Of a stretch of 64,000 nucleotides of DNA, positions 50,666-60,382 are shown in pieces. This DNA comes from Sphingomonas sp. GTDB lineage: Bacteria > Pseudomonadota > Alphaproteobacteria > Sphingomonadales > Sphingomonadaceae. Location of the stretch: assembly GCF_024508665.1 (NCBI RefSeq), contig NZ_JANINP010000006.1:1168001-1232000 (forward strand). The letters run 5' to 3'. A program made the translations under genes and the position numbers. Numbering within the stretch: position 1 is the stretch's first letter; the number at the start of each line of letters is the position of its first letter. The notes below the pieces were generated by a model. That model was not told where the DNA came from. It was given only the letters and a program-made list of their open reading frames with translations, and made no database searches.

Positions 50666-53152
50666 ATGTCTATCGATCAAAGCCAACCATCTTCCGCTCG
50701 CCGATACTCGGGCGCGGCCCTGGATCGCATCGCTTTCCCTCTTGGCGGCATCGGCGCCGGTATGGTGTGCGTCGAGGGCGGCGGACGCCTCTCCAATGTG
50801 TCGCTTCGCAATCAACCGGCGCTCTCGAACGAGCCCCCGCTTTTCGCGGCGCTCTGGATCAGGGGGCAGGGCGCGCAGGTGCTGGAAGCGCCCTTGCCGG
50901 CGCACAAGTTCGACGAATCCTACTCGAAAAAGGCATTGCCCGGCCTCCCGCGCTTCGATGGCGCGAGCTTCGAAGCGAAATTTCCCTTTTGCCGGATCGA
51001 GCTGGAGGATGCGGGCTTGCCGCTTGCTGCCAGTATCACGGCATGGAGCCCGTTCGAGCCGGGCCGTTCCGACGATTCCAGCCTTCCGGTCGCGACGCTC
51101 GAATATCGCTTCGTCAATCGCAGCGGGGTGCCTGTCGAGGCTGTCTTTTCGTTCAACGGAACCAACTTCCTGGGCGCGACCCGCATGTTTCGGGAAGGAG
51201 ATGCGATCCTCGATGGTGTGCGGCGTATCCCGCGCGGTTTCGTATTCGAAAGCGGCCCAGCGGACGATCCCGATCCCCAAGGTGGGGCCTTTGCTGCCTG
51301 GACCGATGATGCCGCCACGCTTGTCGACGCTTCCTGGTTCCGGGGAAGCGAATGGGCGCAGGACGCTTTAGCGGTCGCCTGGAAGAATGTTGCCGATGGC
51401 TTTTGTCTTGCGCGGGAGGCGCCGGAAACCGGCCCATCGTCTCCCGGAGCATCGCTTTCGGTCCCGTTCCGGCTCGCGCCCGGTGAGGAGAAGACGGTCA
51501 GCCTGAGATTTGCCTGGTATTTCCCACGATCGCGGCTGCGCACCCCTTTGTGGAAGATCGAGAAGGGCCGGTTCGTGGTGCCCGATTATTCATCTTGCGG
51601 ACCGAACGACTATTATGCGCCCTGGTATGCGGGGCGCTTCGCGAGCGTGGACGAGGTCGTCGGCTATTGGGATGCCAATTACGATCGCCTCCGCATTGCT
51701 TCCAAGCGCTTCAGCGATTGCCTCTTTGCGTCCACTATACCCGAAGAAGCGCTGGACGCGGTGGCGGCCAATCTCTCGGTCCTCAAGTCGCCGACGGTGC
51801 TGCGGCAAATCGACGGCAAACTCTGGGCCTGGGAAGGAAGCTGGACCGACACGGGGTCGTGTGACGGTTCCTGCACCCATGTGTGGAATTACAACCAGGC
51901 GATCGCGCACCTCTTTCCCGATCTCGAACGATCCTTGAGGGAAACCGAATTCGGTCCCTCGCAAGACGCGGCCGGGCACCAGTTCTTCCGCAGCCGGCTG
52001 CCGATCCGCCCCGCGGACAAAGCTAGCGACCATGACAATGAGCCGGCCGCGGCCGATGGCCAGCTCGGCGGGATCATGAAGGTCTATCGCGATTGGCGGA
52101 TATGTGGCGACGATGTCTGGCTGCGCGATCTGTGGCCCGCCGTCCGGCGCTCGCTTGATTATTGCATCGAGCATTGGGATCCGCGGCATACGGGTTGCCT
52201 CGAAGAACCCCAGCACAACACCTACGATATCGAATTCTGGGGCCCGAATGGCTTTTGCTCGAGCTTTTATCTGGGCGCCCTGAAGGCTGCCGTCGCGATA
52301 GGCGAGTTTCTCCATGACGATGTCGAGCCTTATCGCGCGCTTCTTGGGCGTGGCCAGCGGCGGATGAGCGAAGAGCTCTTCGATGGCGAATATTACGTCC
52401 ATCGCGTCTCGACCGAAGGGCTGCGGCAGACGCCACTCGCCGTGGAGGGACTCGCGCGGCCGATTTCGGAAGAGGATCGCGCGCTCTGCGCACGCGAGGG
52501 TCCCAAATACCAATACGGCATCGGATGCCTGTCGGATGGCGTACTCGGCGCCTGGCATGCCGATCTCTACGGGATCGACGATGTCTTGCCGGAAGACGAG
52601 GTCGCGAGCCATCTGGCGGCGGTCTACCGCCACAATTTCAAGCGCTCGCTCAAGCATCACGTCGCTATCATCGGCGGCACCACGAGCAGCGCGATCGGCA
52701 GCGAGGGTGGCCTCCTGACTTGCACCTGGCCCAAGGGCGGCCAGCCGACGCTCGCTTTTCCTTATGGCGGCGCGGTCTGGACCGGTATCGAATATCAGGC
52801 CGCGTCGCACATGATTCTGCACGGGATGGTCGCCGAAGGTCTGGACATCGTCCGGACCGCCCGGGGGCGTCAGGAGGGTATCAGGCGCAATCCCTTCGAC
52901 GAAGTCGAGGCCGGCCATTGGTACGGACGCGCGCTATCGAGCTACGCTCTGCTCCAGGCCTTGGGCGGTGCCAGATACGATGCGGTCGATCGGACACTGT
53001 ACCTGCGCCCGGCATTGGAGGGGGATTATAGCTGCTTCCTCGCGACCGCGAGCGGCTATGGGCAGGCCGGCGTGCGCGACGGCATGCCATTCCTTGTCGT
53101 CTGGTCAGGCGACATCGATTGCCGACGCATCGATTATCTCCCGGCGGCTTGA
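50666..53152 (+). CDS. GH116-like beta-glucosidase/glucosylceramidase family enzyme
   Basis: 828 residues. The N-terminal domain begins FPLGGIGAGMVCVEGGGRLS, typical of GH116 (GBA2-type). The (alpha/alpha)6 catalytic domain has GSCDGSCTHVWNYNQAIAHL, EEPQHNTYDIEFWGPNGFCS (nucleophile region) and GCLSDGVLGAWHADLYG (acid/base region). GH116 enzymes are retaining beta-glucosidases or beta-xylosidases acting on glycosides with hydrophobic or glycan aglycones. No signal peptide. It lies alone between two receptor operons. Together with the GH78 genes it would allow stepwise removal of Rha and Glc. Confidence 0.9.
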   Translation: MSIDQSQPSSARRYSGAALDRIAFPLGGIGAGMVCVEGGGRLSNVSLRNQPALSNEPPLFAALWIRGQGAQVLEAPLPAHKFDESYSKKALPGLPRFDGASFEAKFPFCRIELEDAGLPLAASITAWSPFEPGRSDDSSLPVATLEYRFVNRSGVPVEAVFSFNGTNFLGATRMFREGDAILDGVRRIPRGFVFESGPADDPDPQGGAFAAWTDDAATLVDASWFRGSEWAQDALAVAWKNVADGFCLAREAPETGPSSPGASLSVPFRLAPGEEKTVSLRFAWYFPRSRLRTPLWKIEKGRFVVPDYSSCGPNDYYAPWYAGRFASVDEVVGYWDANYDRLRIASKRFSDCLFASTIPEEALDAVAANLSVLKSPTVLRQIDGKLWAWEGSWTDTGSCDGSCTHVWNYNQAIAHLFPDLERSLRETEFGPSQDAAGHQFFRSRLPIRPADKASDHDNEPAAADGQLGGIMKVYRDWRICGDDVWLRDLWPAVRRSLDYCIEHWDPRHTGCLEEPQHNTYDIEFWGPNGFCSSFYLGALKAAVAIGEFLHDDVEPYRALLGRGQRRMSEELFDGEYYVHRVSTEGLRQTPLAVEGLARPISEEDRALCAREGPKYQYGIGCLSDGVLGAWHADLYGIDDVLPEDEVASHLAAVYRHNFKRSLKHHVAIIGGTTSSAIGSEGGLLTCTWPKGGQPTLAFPYGGAVWTGIEYQAASHMILHGMVAEGLDIVRTARGRQEGIRRNPFDEVEAGHWYGRALSSYALLQALGGARYDAVDRTLYLRPALEGDYSCFLATASGYGQAGVRDGMPFLVVWSGDIDCRRIDYLPAA

Positions 53153-53323
53153 CGACGCTCCTCGTCATTGGGGAGGCGATTGCCAAGGACCATCCCAGTT
53201 TGCCGGGATACCGATCGCGTCTGCCGTTGGATATTGGCGCCGTGAGTGCCGTTGCGGGTCTTGCCGGGGGTGCGCGTTTCTTGATGGAGCAATCGCTCAG
53301 GAACGCACGAGGACATGCCGATC

Positions 53324-53836
53324 ATGCCGGATGCCGCCGCGAAGACCCCGGGCATTTCACCGCAGCCTGGTGGCATGGATCGCTCGCTGATGTCCCGGTT
53401 GCGGGCGCGGTTGGTTCGGCGCACGGGATGCGCCGAGGAAGCGGCCGATATCGTGCAGGACAGTTTTTTGCGCTACGCGCAGCGCTCGCCCTCCGTGAGC
53501 AATCCTGAAGGCTATCTCTGGCGCGTCGCGCGAAACCTCGTCGTCGATCGGCGCCGGCGCGCCGCAATCCTCCCCTGTCTCCCGCTCGACGACGATATCG
53601 TGTCGTCCGCGCCTGCGCCGGACCGCGTTCTTGTCGGGCGGCAATCGCTCGACCAGGTCTTGCGGATCGTCGACGGATTGCCGCCGCGCTGCCGCGAAGT
53701 GTTTCACCTGCGCAAGATCGAAGGCTGGGAGCAGCAGGAGATCGCCGCCCATCTCGGCATCAGTCTCAACATGGTGCAAAAGCATTTGCGCAAGGCGCTG
53801 GCGGATATATCATCGGCGCTGGATGAAGATTGCTGA
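53324..53836 (+). CDS. ECF RNA polymerase sigma factor, FecI family
   Basis: 170 residues from ATG 53324, placed 10 bases after ACGAGGA; ATG 53315 is too close to that ribosome-binding site. Region 2: GCAEEAADIVQDSFLRYAQR and NPEGYLWRVARNLVVDRRRR. Region 4: EGWEQQEIAAHLGISLNMVQ then KHLRKAL. It belongs with the following FecR and receptor 4. Confidence 0.91.
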   Translation: MPDAAAKTPGISPQPGGMDRSLMSRLRARLVRRTGCAEEAADIVQDSFLRYAQRSPSVSNPEGYLWRVARNLVVDRRRRAAILPCLPLDDDIVSSAPAPDRVLVGRQSLDQVLRIVDGLPPRCREVFHLRKIEGWEQQEIAAHLGISLNMVQKHLRKALADISSALDEDC

Positions 53837-53913
53837 GGAAAGTCAGGCGGGGCGCCTCCTCATATCCGTCCGTCGACCGTCTGGACGTTGAGAAGCTGTT
53901 GCGCTGGTCCATT

Positions 53914-54876
53914 ATGCCGATCGAGCAGGTCCGGATGTTTGTTGCGCGTTGGCAAGACGTACGCCGGCGCCGTGCGGCGCAGGCCTGGGTCGTGCGCCTC
54001 GATGCCGGCGCGTTGAGCTCGCGGCGCGAACGCGCCTTGCAACATTGGGTGGCGACCCCTGCCAATGCCGACGCCTTGCGCAAGGCTGCGCGCTTTTGGG
54101 AAGGAATGGACGACATCCTCCTGGCGCAGCGGTTACGCTCGACGCGGCCGGCCGCCCAATGGCGAGGCACGCCGTCGCTTAGGATGAAGGTCGTCCTGCT
54201 GGGCGGCGTGTTGATCGTCGCTCTGGGCGGCTTGTCACAAACCGACTTTCTGATTGCGCTTCGCGCAGATGCGCGCACCGATACAGGCGAGACGCGGCTG
54301 GTGACTCTGGAGGATGGCAGCAGGGTCCTGCTCGACAGCCATAGCGCGGTCGATATCGCCTATACGCGTGGAGAGCGGCGCGTACGGTTGCTCGAGGGGC
54401 GCGCGCGCTTCGACGTCGCGCCCGCGCCCGACCGGCCGTTCCTGGTTCAGGCAGGGGACGGCGTGACGCGCGCTTTGGGGACGACGTTTTCCGTCGATGC
54501 CGATGGCGCCGCCACGCTGGTAAGCGCGATCCGGCACGACATCCGTGTATCGCTGGGCAACAAGGCCCAAATCCTCCATCCCGGCCAATCGCTGCGATAT
54601 GCGGGCCAGCTCGGATCGCCGGAAGTCTCCGACGCGAGCGTCGATGCCTGGACGCGGGGGATGGTCGTGTTCGACAATGCGCGTCTGGCGGACGTCGCCG
54701 CGTCGCTCCAGCGCTACAGCGACCGGCGGATCCTGATCTGGGGCGCCGCACGCGACCGGCGTTTCAGCGGTGTCATCAAGTCGGCCGATCCGCTTGGCGG
54801 GCTCGCTGCGATCGCGAAAAGCGATGGCCTGGAATTGCGGCTGTTGCCCTGGCTGGCGGTCGTGACCGCCCGCTGA
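53914..54876 (+). CDS. FecR-type transmembrane anti-sigma regulator
   Basis: 320 residues from ATG 53914; the frame is open back to TTG 53830, which would overlap the sigma stop, and no start has a clear ribosome-binding site. DUF4880-like region (AQAWVVRLDAGALSSRRERA), membrane segment (MKVVLLGGVLIVALGGL), FecR domain (VTLEDGSRVLLDSHSAVDIA) and STN-like C-terminus (ADVAASLQRYSDRRILIWGA). Confidence 0.88.
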   Translation: MPIEQVRMFVARWQDVRRRRAAQAWVVRLDAGALSSRRERALQHWVATPANADALRKAARFWEGMDDILLAQRLRSTRPAAQWRGTPSLRMKVVLLGGVLIVALGGLSQTDFLIALRADARTDTGETRLVTLEDGSRVLLDSHSAVDIAYTRGERRVRLLEGRARFDVAPAPDRPFLVQAGDGVTRALGTTFSVDADGAATLVSAIRHDIRVSLGNKAQILHPGQSLRYAGQLGSPEVSDASVDAWTRGMVVFDNARLADVAASLQRYSDRRILIWGAARDRRFSGVIKSADPLGGLAAIAKSDGLELRLLPWLAVVTAR

Positions 54877-54980
54877 AACATTTCTGAAGCCCCCGACCTC
54901 CTCAAAATCGAGCGCTCTTCGTCAAGGTCATATGGACCTCGGCATGGTGCCGGTCCACAAATGACCTCGAGGGGGGAGAT

Positions 54981-57752
54981 ATGGGAATACGTGCAATGGC
55001 GCTCTTGGTGCGCGCCAGTGCCCTGGCTGTAGCGGGCGGGCTGTTGATGCCGGCGGTCGCCCAGGCGCAGTCGGTCTCGGGTGATGAGCGGGTGACGGTG
55101 AATGTCCCGGCAGGACCGCTCGGGCCTGCGCTCGAGGAATTCGGGAAGCAGGCAGGCGTTGCTCTGGTCTATCCCGCCGAGCTCGCCCAAGGGCTGTCGA
55201 CCAATGGCGTCAGCGGCACGATGAGCGTCCAGGACGCGCTCGTGCGGCTGCTGTCGGGAACCGGGCTCACGATGCAATTCTCGGGCGGGGCGATCAATCT
55301 CGTTAGGGCCGGGGGTGAAGGTGGCGAACGCGTGCTGGGCGCTGTGCGGGTGCAGGGCTCGCAGGACGGTGGCAGCAGCTTGGCTGGGGCCACGCCGGTC
55401 AATGGGATCAACGGATCGCGTGACGTGACGGCGACCGAAGGGACGGGGAGCTATACGTCCAACGCGCTGACAGTGGGGTCGAAGACGGCTCAGAGCATCA
55501 AGGACGTGCCGATGTCGGTGTCGGTCCTGACCGATCAGCAGATCAAGGACCAGAACATCACGACCCTGACCGACGCGATGCAGAACATGTCGGGCGTGAC
55601 GGTGAACAACGCCGGTATTCCCGGCTCGGAAGAATATTATTCGCGCGGCTATCAGATCACTCAGGTTCAGATCGATGGCGGGGCTGCTCAGATTCTCGGC
55701 TCCAGCATGGGCGCTGGGATTCAAAGCGGTCGCTATACTCCGATCATCGACATGTCGCTCTACGATCATGTGGAACTGGTGCGTGGAGCGTCCGGTACCT
55801 TCAACGCCTACGGTGATCCTTCAGGCGTGATCAATCTGGTGCGCAAGAAGCCGCTCGACCACGCGCAACTGTCGCTGGAGTTCCAGCTGGGGTCTTGGGC
55901 GCGCCATCGGGTGTCGGCGGACGTGACAGGCCCGCTTGGCTTCGGCGGCAAGCTACGCGGGCGCCTGATCGCGACGCATCAGGATAACGACTATTTCTTC
56001 GACATAACCCACAGCGACCTCAATATTCTATCGGGAACGCTGGAATATGATCTTACGCCGACAACGCTGCTCAGCGCCGGTATCAATTATCAAACCCATC
56101 GGCAGGACGGAGCGCGGACGGGAATTCCGCGCTACTTAGACGGCACACTGGTCGATTTGCCGCGCTCGACCAATTGGACTTTTCCTTGGGTTTTGAGCAC
56201 GCAAGAGAATCTCGAATATTTCGGGCAGCTCGATCAGCGGATCGGCAATAACTGGACGTTAAAGTTCAAGGGAACGCGTATCAGTCAAAAGGGCCTCAGC
56301 GAGGGGGTTTCTGCTGGGTCGGACTACGTGTTGACCAGTGACCTAGCACACTCGGCATTTGCAAAATATGGATTGGGAGCGATCGCGCCGAGAACTAAGC
56401 AAATGCAGTACGAAATTACGCTCGACGGCGCCTTCAGGCTTTTCAGTCAAACGCAGAAGGTTGTGGTCGGCGCCAATTACTCAATGGCAGATCAGGGAGG
56501 GTCGGCAGAGTACTATGGAGGAAGCTTGGCTGCGAATGGAATTCCAACAAACCCCTTCGCCCGATATTATTTCAATCCATTTGCATTTGATCCAAGCATT
56601 CTGGTTGATCCAACGGGATGGATGGATCCATCCAGTAAATCTTTTTATGTCTCGAAGCAGGATGTTCGCATCGTCAACGCCTATGTTAACTTCGAATTTA
56701 CGCCGTTCGCGCGCGTTCGCATAGTATCTGGAGCGCATTATTCCGCGTTTCGATCTCGTGGATACAGCTATGATCTGTGCACGGGAGCGATGGTTACGAA
56801 CGGTGTACCAGGGTGTACCGCAGTCGGCGTGCAGCCCAATCCTCGGAATGGGCAACTCTATAAGGGGCAGCAGTTCAGCTGGCCGCCGTCCGTGGTTGCC
56901 AAGTACGATTTCTCTTCGAACCTGACAGGATATGCTGGGTACACCGATATCTACCAGGACCAGTCATTTTATCGGACACAGGATGGAGCTCCGTTGCCGC
57001 CTCTTACCGGAGGAAATTTCGAAGGAGGGCTGAAGTGGCTTTCCCCGAACAAGAAATTCAACATTGCTTTTTCCGGCTACTATATCCGCAAGAAGAATCA
57101 GGCGCTCGGCGTTTGCGATTATGATCCGTCAACAGATGTTCCGGACTGCACTGGCCCGGCGTCGGGCAGTCCGTCGGGCGGAGAGTTGGTCAACCAGACC
57201 TATTGCTGCTACGCGATCGATCCAAACTGGCGCGAAACCAGCTATGGGGTGGATTTTGAGGTGTCGGGCGAAATCCGCAAGGGCTGGCAGGTCAGTGCGA
57301 GTTACAATTGGAACAAGACGCTATCTGCGCCTGGGGGGCTTCTTTTCGATGGAAAGCGAGCACCTCTCCAGTCTTTCATTCCCCCTCAGCAATTCCGATT
57401 CTGGTCGACATACAGGTTTGATGAAGGTTCACCTCTTGACGGAGTGGTACTTGGCTTTGGTGCGCGAGGGCAGACAAAGACCTTTGTGACGACTTATTAT
57501 TGCCCAAGGGAAAGCGTAACACCCAACGGGTGCAGCGTATCCATATACCTTCATCCGGTTTATTTCACTGACCCTGGGCACGTCATTTTCAGTGCGAGCC
57601 TCGGATATAAAATCAATGACCAACTCAGTCTGAATGTCGAGCTTGAAAATCTGCTCGACAATACTTATTTGTCCACGATCGGTACTTTGGGTTCGAATAA
57701 TTATTATGGGTCTCCTCGTGGTGCGATCGTAACCCTGCGAGGAAAATTCTGA
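54981..57752 (+). CDS. TonB-dependent receptor 4 with STN signalling domain
   Basis: 923 residues. Signal peptide (GGLLMPAVAQAQ), STN (VNVPAGPLGPALEEFGKQAG), shared linker (GERVLGAVRVQGSQDGGSSL), plug identical over a long run to receptor 3 (IKDVPMSVSVLTDQQIKDQN) and barrel ending TLRGKF. RSTNWTFPW and TYCCYAIDPNWRETSYG place it with receptor 3; they probably take related ligands. The barrel-coding part from about 56.2 kb on is AT-richer than the 5' part. GAGGGGGGAGAT precedes the ATG. Confidence 0.93.
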   Translation: MGIRAMALLVRASALAVAGGLLMPAVAQAQSVSGDERVTVNVPAGPLGPALEEFGKQAGVALVYPAELAQGLSTNGVSGTMSVQDALVRLLSGTGLTMQFSGGAINLVRAGGEGGERVLGAVRVQGSQDGGSSLAGATPVNGINGSRDVTATEGTGSYTSNALTVGSKTAQSIKDVPMSVSVLTDQQIKDQNITTLTDAMQNMSGVTVNNAGIPGSEEYYSRGYQITQVQIDGGAAQILGSSMGAGIQSGRYTPIIDMSLYDHVELVRGASGTFNAYGDPSGVINLVRKKPLDHAQLSLEFQLGSWARHRVSADVTGPLGFGGKLRGRLIATHQDNDYFFDITHSDLNILSGTLEYDLTPTTLLSAGINYQTHRQDGARTGIPRYLDGTLVDLPRSTNWTFPWVLSTQENLEYFGQLDQRIGNNWTLKFKGTRISQKGLSEGVSAGSDYVLTSDLAHSAFAKYGLGAIAPRTKQMQYEITLDGAFRLFSQTQKVVVGANYSMADQGGSAEYYGGSLAANGIPTNPFARYYFNPFAFDPSILVDPTGWMDPSSKSFYVSKQDVRIVNAYVNFEFTPFARVRIVSGAHYSAFRSRGYSYDLCTGAMVTNGVPGCTAVGVQPNPRNGQLYKGQQFSWPPSVVAKYDFSSNLTGYAGYTDIYQDQSFYRTQDGAPLPPLTGGNFEGGLKWLSPNKKFNIAFSGYYIRKKNQALGVCDYDPSTDVPDCTGPASGSPSGGELVNQTYCCYAIDPNWRETSYGVDFEVSGEIRKGWQVSASYNWNKTLSAPGGLLFDGKRAPLQSFIPPQQFRFWSTYRFDEGSPLDGVVLGFGARGQTKTFVTTYYCPRESVTPNGCSVSIYLHPVYFTDPGHVIFSASLGYKINDQLSLNVELENLLDNTYLSTIGTLGSNNYYGSPRGAIVTLRGKF

Positions 57753-57777
57753 ATTTCTTTGAAATATGTATACTTCA

Positions 57778-57803
57778 GCTCCGGGGCCTAGCGGCGCCGG
57801 AGC
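57778..57803 (+). terminator. Possible terminator hairpin after receptor 4
   Basis: GCTCCGG pairs with CCGGAGC, with a partly paired inner stem. Only a weak T-stretch follows. Confidence 0.45.
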
Positions 57804-57965
57804 GCCTTTATGTACGGCGGCAGTATAAATGGTTCAGGGCGCGCCAAATTGGTTGGCGTGGCGCCTTGGTTAAGCCGCAGCCTGAATTGCCGATGATGCC
57901 CGCTTGGCCGCAATGAGAAGCGTGCTTGTTGCAAACCGCAGGGCTGCCGATCGTCTCCTTCGGCC

Positions 57966-58307
57966 AGCCATGTCCGCACCACCGCGGACCTCAAGCTGGT
58001 CAGCATCACGGCGGCCGGCCAGCGCAAGATCGGGGTGAACGCCAATGCGCTTCTCGCAGGCCCACGGAGCACCTATCCGGTCACGCGGAGCTGGGCCGAG
58101 CGCATCCACGATACGTGTCCGGCCGCCCAGGGCCTCTATTACATCTCCTACCAATATGGACCCGAGTTCGCGCTCGTCCTGTTTGGAGATCGTGTCCCTG
58201 GCGATATCCTAGAGGCCTTAGACAAGCGCGCCGTCGCCGATCCTCTCTGCCACGAAGACATTCGGCAACTCGCCGACACGCTCACGATCGATTACGCGGA
58301 TGTTTAA
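57966..58307 (+). pseudogene. RES-domain protein remnant
   Basis: The readable frame runs from about 57966 to a TAA at 58307 and gives about 113 residues. YPVTRSWAERIHDTC, GLYYISYQYGPEFALVLFGD and RVPGDILEAL are the C-terminal hallmarks of RES-domain toxins (partners of Xre antitoxins; some degrade NAD+). The N-terminal half of the domain is missing and the upstream frame is unrelated sequence, so this looks truncated. A GTG at 58035 could start a shorter ORF. No antitoxin gene adjoins it. Confidence 0.6.
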
Positions 58308-58358
58308 CCCGTAGACTTACCTGTCTCGTCAGACGGGTGTACCTGGCGATGTCTTCGA

Positions 58359-60191
58359 TCAATCGACCGGCCAGACTTTCAGCTTCGTCGTTTCCATCGG
58401 ATCGCTGAACGGGCCGGCCCGCAGGCTATCTGCCGACCGCCCCTTGCCGAAATAATCGGTGTCGATCGTGAAGCTCGTGCCGTTGGGCGCTTCGAATGCC
58501 GGGGCGGGCATGGCGGGGCGACCGAAGCGCGGTTGCTGGATGGCGCCCAGCCGCTCCGATGTGACAAGGTCCGCCGCGGGAGCGGCATCGGCAGGCAGGT
58601 CGATGGCGAGGTACCAGCCGTCTACTTCCCGGACGAGGACCGGTGTCGCAAACGCCTGCGTGATGTAGTGCGGTGTTTTGTCACATGTCGGCGGAATGGC
58701 GAGGGCGCCGTAGACATTGCCCTCCGACACGACCGGTGCCGATGCCCAGTCATAAGGCTGCATGTCGATCGGCCCAAGCAGCAGGTTGTTGTACCAACGA
58801 TCGTCGCCGATATGGACAGGCCCGAGACACGTCACCTCGGTGCCGTGCGGTTCGAGATAGGGCGTCTGGCGGCCATGGCCACCCGATTGCGACATCATGC
58901 CCGTCACGAGATTGTGCACGAACGCGCCCCCGGTCGATTCCACCTTGAGCCCCCGGTGCGACAGCAGGATGTTGCTCGCGACCAGATGCGGCCCGTGATT
59001 GACCTCGAGATAGATGTCTTCGGAAACGTTGTCGTGCAGCAGATTGCCGGTGACGCTTGCGCCCTGCGCCATCCAGTCGAGCCAGATGCCGCGGCGCGTG
59101 CGATAGACATGGTTGCCGCTGATCTCCATGTCGATCGCGGCGTGGAACTTGATACCGCCTTCCTCGGCGCCGCTGAAATGCTCCATCAGATGGATGTCGT
59201 GTATCTCGTTTCCAGTGACGGTCGAGAAGGCGCAGCCCATGCTACCGACGATGCCGGCCTGGCCGCAATAAGAGACGTGGTTGCGGCGGACCACGTGGCT
59301 GCCGATCGTCTCCTTCGACCAGCCGCGGTCATGCGCGCGCTCGATCGTGACCACATAGCCTTCGGCGGTATTCGCGGACATGTTGTCGAACTCGTCGCCA
59401 TGCTTGCCGAGCGTGATGCCGACGCAGCGCGAATGGCTGATCCTGTTGTCCTCGATGATCCAGCCCTTCGACCAATTGGTGCCGATCAGGCCGATCTGTT
59501 CGGCGGTCGGCGGCGCCCAGGGCGTGGCGGCGTGCCGCATCTCGAAGCCACTCACCGTCAGATAGTCGATATGGTTCCGGCTCGGGTAGAAGACGCTCTG
59601 GCGGACATTGACCTCGACCAGGCCCTGGTTCGGATCGCCCTCGAATTGCGCCCAGACGATCGTTTCCTCGTCTCCGACCTCGGCGAACCATAAGGGGCGG
59701 CCCTTGATGGGCTCCAGCACTTCCTCCTTGTCGCGCGCTTCGACCCGCGGTTCACCGTCGAGATAGACGCGGGCGGTGTGGAAGGTCCGTCCGCGGCCAT
59801 TATACCAGTCGCCCTTGATCTCATCCGCGAACGGATTGAAGTCGCCGAACACATTGTTCGGGATGGCCGCCTTCCAGGTCGAATTTTGTTCCTGCGTCCA
59901 GCCCGTCACCACTTCCGAACCGGTGATGACAGGGCGAGCGCCCTGCGCCGCCCGGTAGACGATGCGGTCATCGTCGCCGGTGCCGCCACGCGGCGGATCG
60001 ACGCGCTCGCGATAGACACCGGCCCCCACTTCGATCGTGTCGCCAGGCTGCGCCAGCTCGGCTGCCGCGCTGATCGTGCGCAGTGGCGCGTCGGCGGTGC
60101 CTGGATGCGTGTCGTCTCCCTCGATGGAGACTTGGAAGACCCGGCCCGCCGTCTGGATGGTGGTCTCGATCAATTGGCTGTCTGCGGTCAC
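58359..60191 (-). CDS. Right-handed parallel beta-helix protein, possibly GH141-like glycosidase
   Basis: 610 residues from a GTG at 60191. An N-terminal strand-rich segment (TADAPLRTISAAAELAQPGD, YRERVDPPRGGTGDDD) is followed by repeated beta-helix rungs (IIEDNRISHSRCVGITLGKH, SHVVRRNHVSYCGQAGIVGS, ISGNHVYRTRRGIWLDWMAQ). This layout occurs in polysaccharide lyases and in GH141 fucosidase/xylanase-like enzymes; I favour a GH141-like role but the catalytic acids cannot be assigned with certainty. No signal peptide. It is divergent from the GH78 gene at 60383 with 190 bases between, so both may be regulated together. Confidence 0.75.
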   Translation of the reverse strand: MTADSQLIETTIQTAGRVFQVSIEGDDTHPGTADAPLRTISAAAELAQPGDTIEVGAGVYRERVDPPRGGTGDDDRIVYRAAQGARPVITGSEVVTGWTQEQNSTWKAAIPNNVFGDFNPFADEIKGDWYNGRGRTFHTARVYLDGEPRVEARDKEEVLEPIKGRPLWFAEVGDEETIVWAQFEGDPNQGLVEVNVRQSVFYPSRNHIDYLTVSGFEMRHAATPWAPPTAEQIGLIGTNWSKGWIIEDNRISHSRCVGITLGKHGDEFDNMSANTAEGYVVTIERAHDRGWSKETIGSHVVRRNHVSYCGQAGIVGSMGCAFSTVTGNEIHDIHLMEHFSGAEEGGIKFHAAIDMEISGNHVYRTRRGIWLDWMAQGASVTGNLLHDNVSEDIYLEVNHGPHLVASNILLSHRGLKVESTGGAFVHNLVTGMMSQSGGHGRQTPYLEPHGTEVTCLGPVHIGDDRWYNNLLLGPIDMQPYDWASAPVVSEGNVYGALAIPPTCDKTPHYITQAFATPVLVREVDGWYLAIDLPADAAPAADLVTSERLGAIQQPRFGRPAMPAPAFEAPNGTSFTIDTDYFGKGRSADSLRAGPFSDPMETTKLKVWPVD

Positions 60192-60382
60192 GAAACGCCT
60201 CGTCGTTATTGGTTTGGAAGAATACCGTCGAGGAACGTCTCGGAACGCGCGGAACCGCAGACAGCCGATATACTTTGGCGCGGGTTTGCGGTTCCAATCT
60301 TCCTGCCCCGTTTCTGATCGTTGTCGAGCGCGCCGCCTCTAGTGGCGTTTCAATCGATTCACCTTCTTATTTGGGAGCGCGC

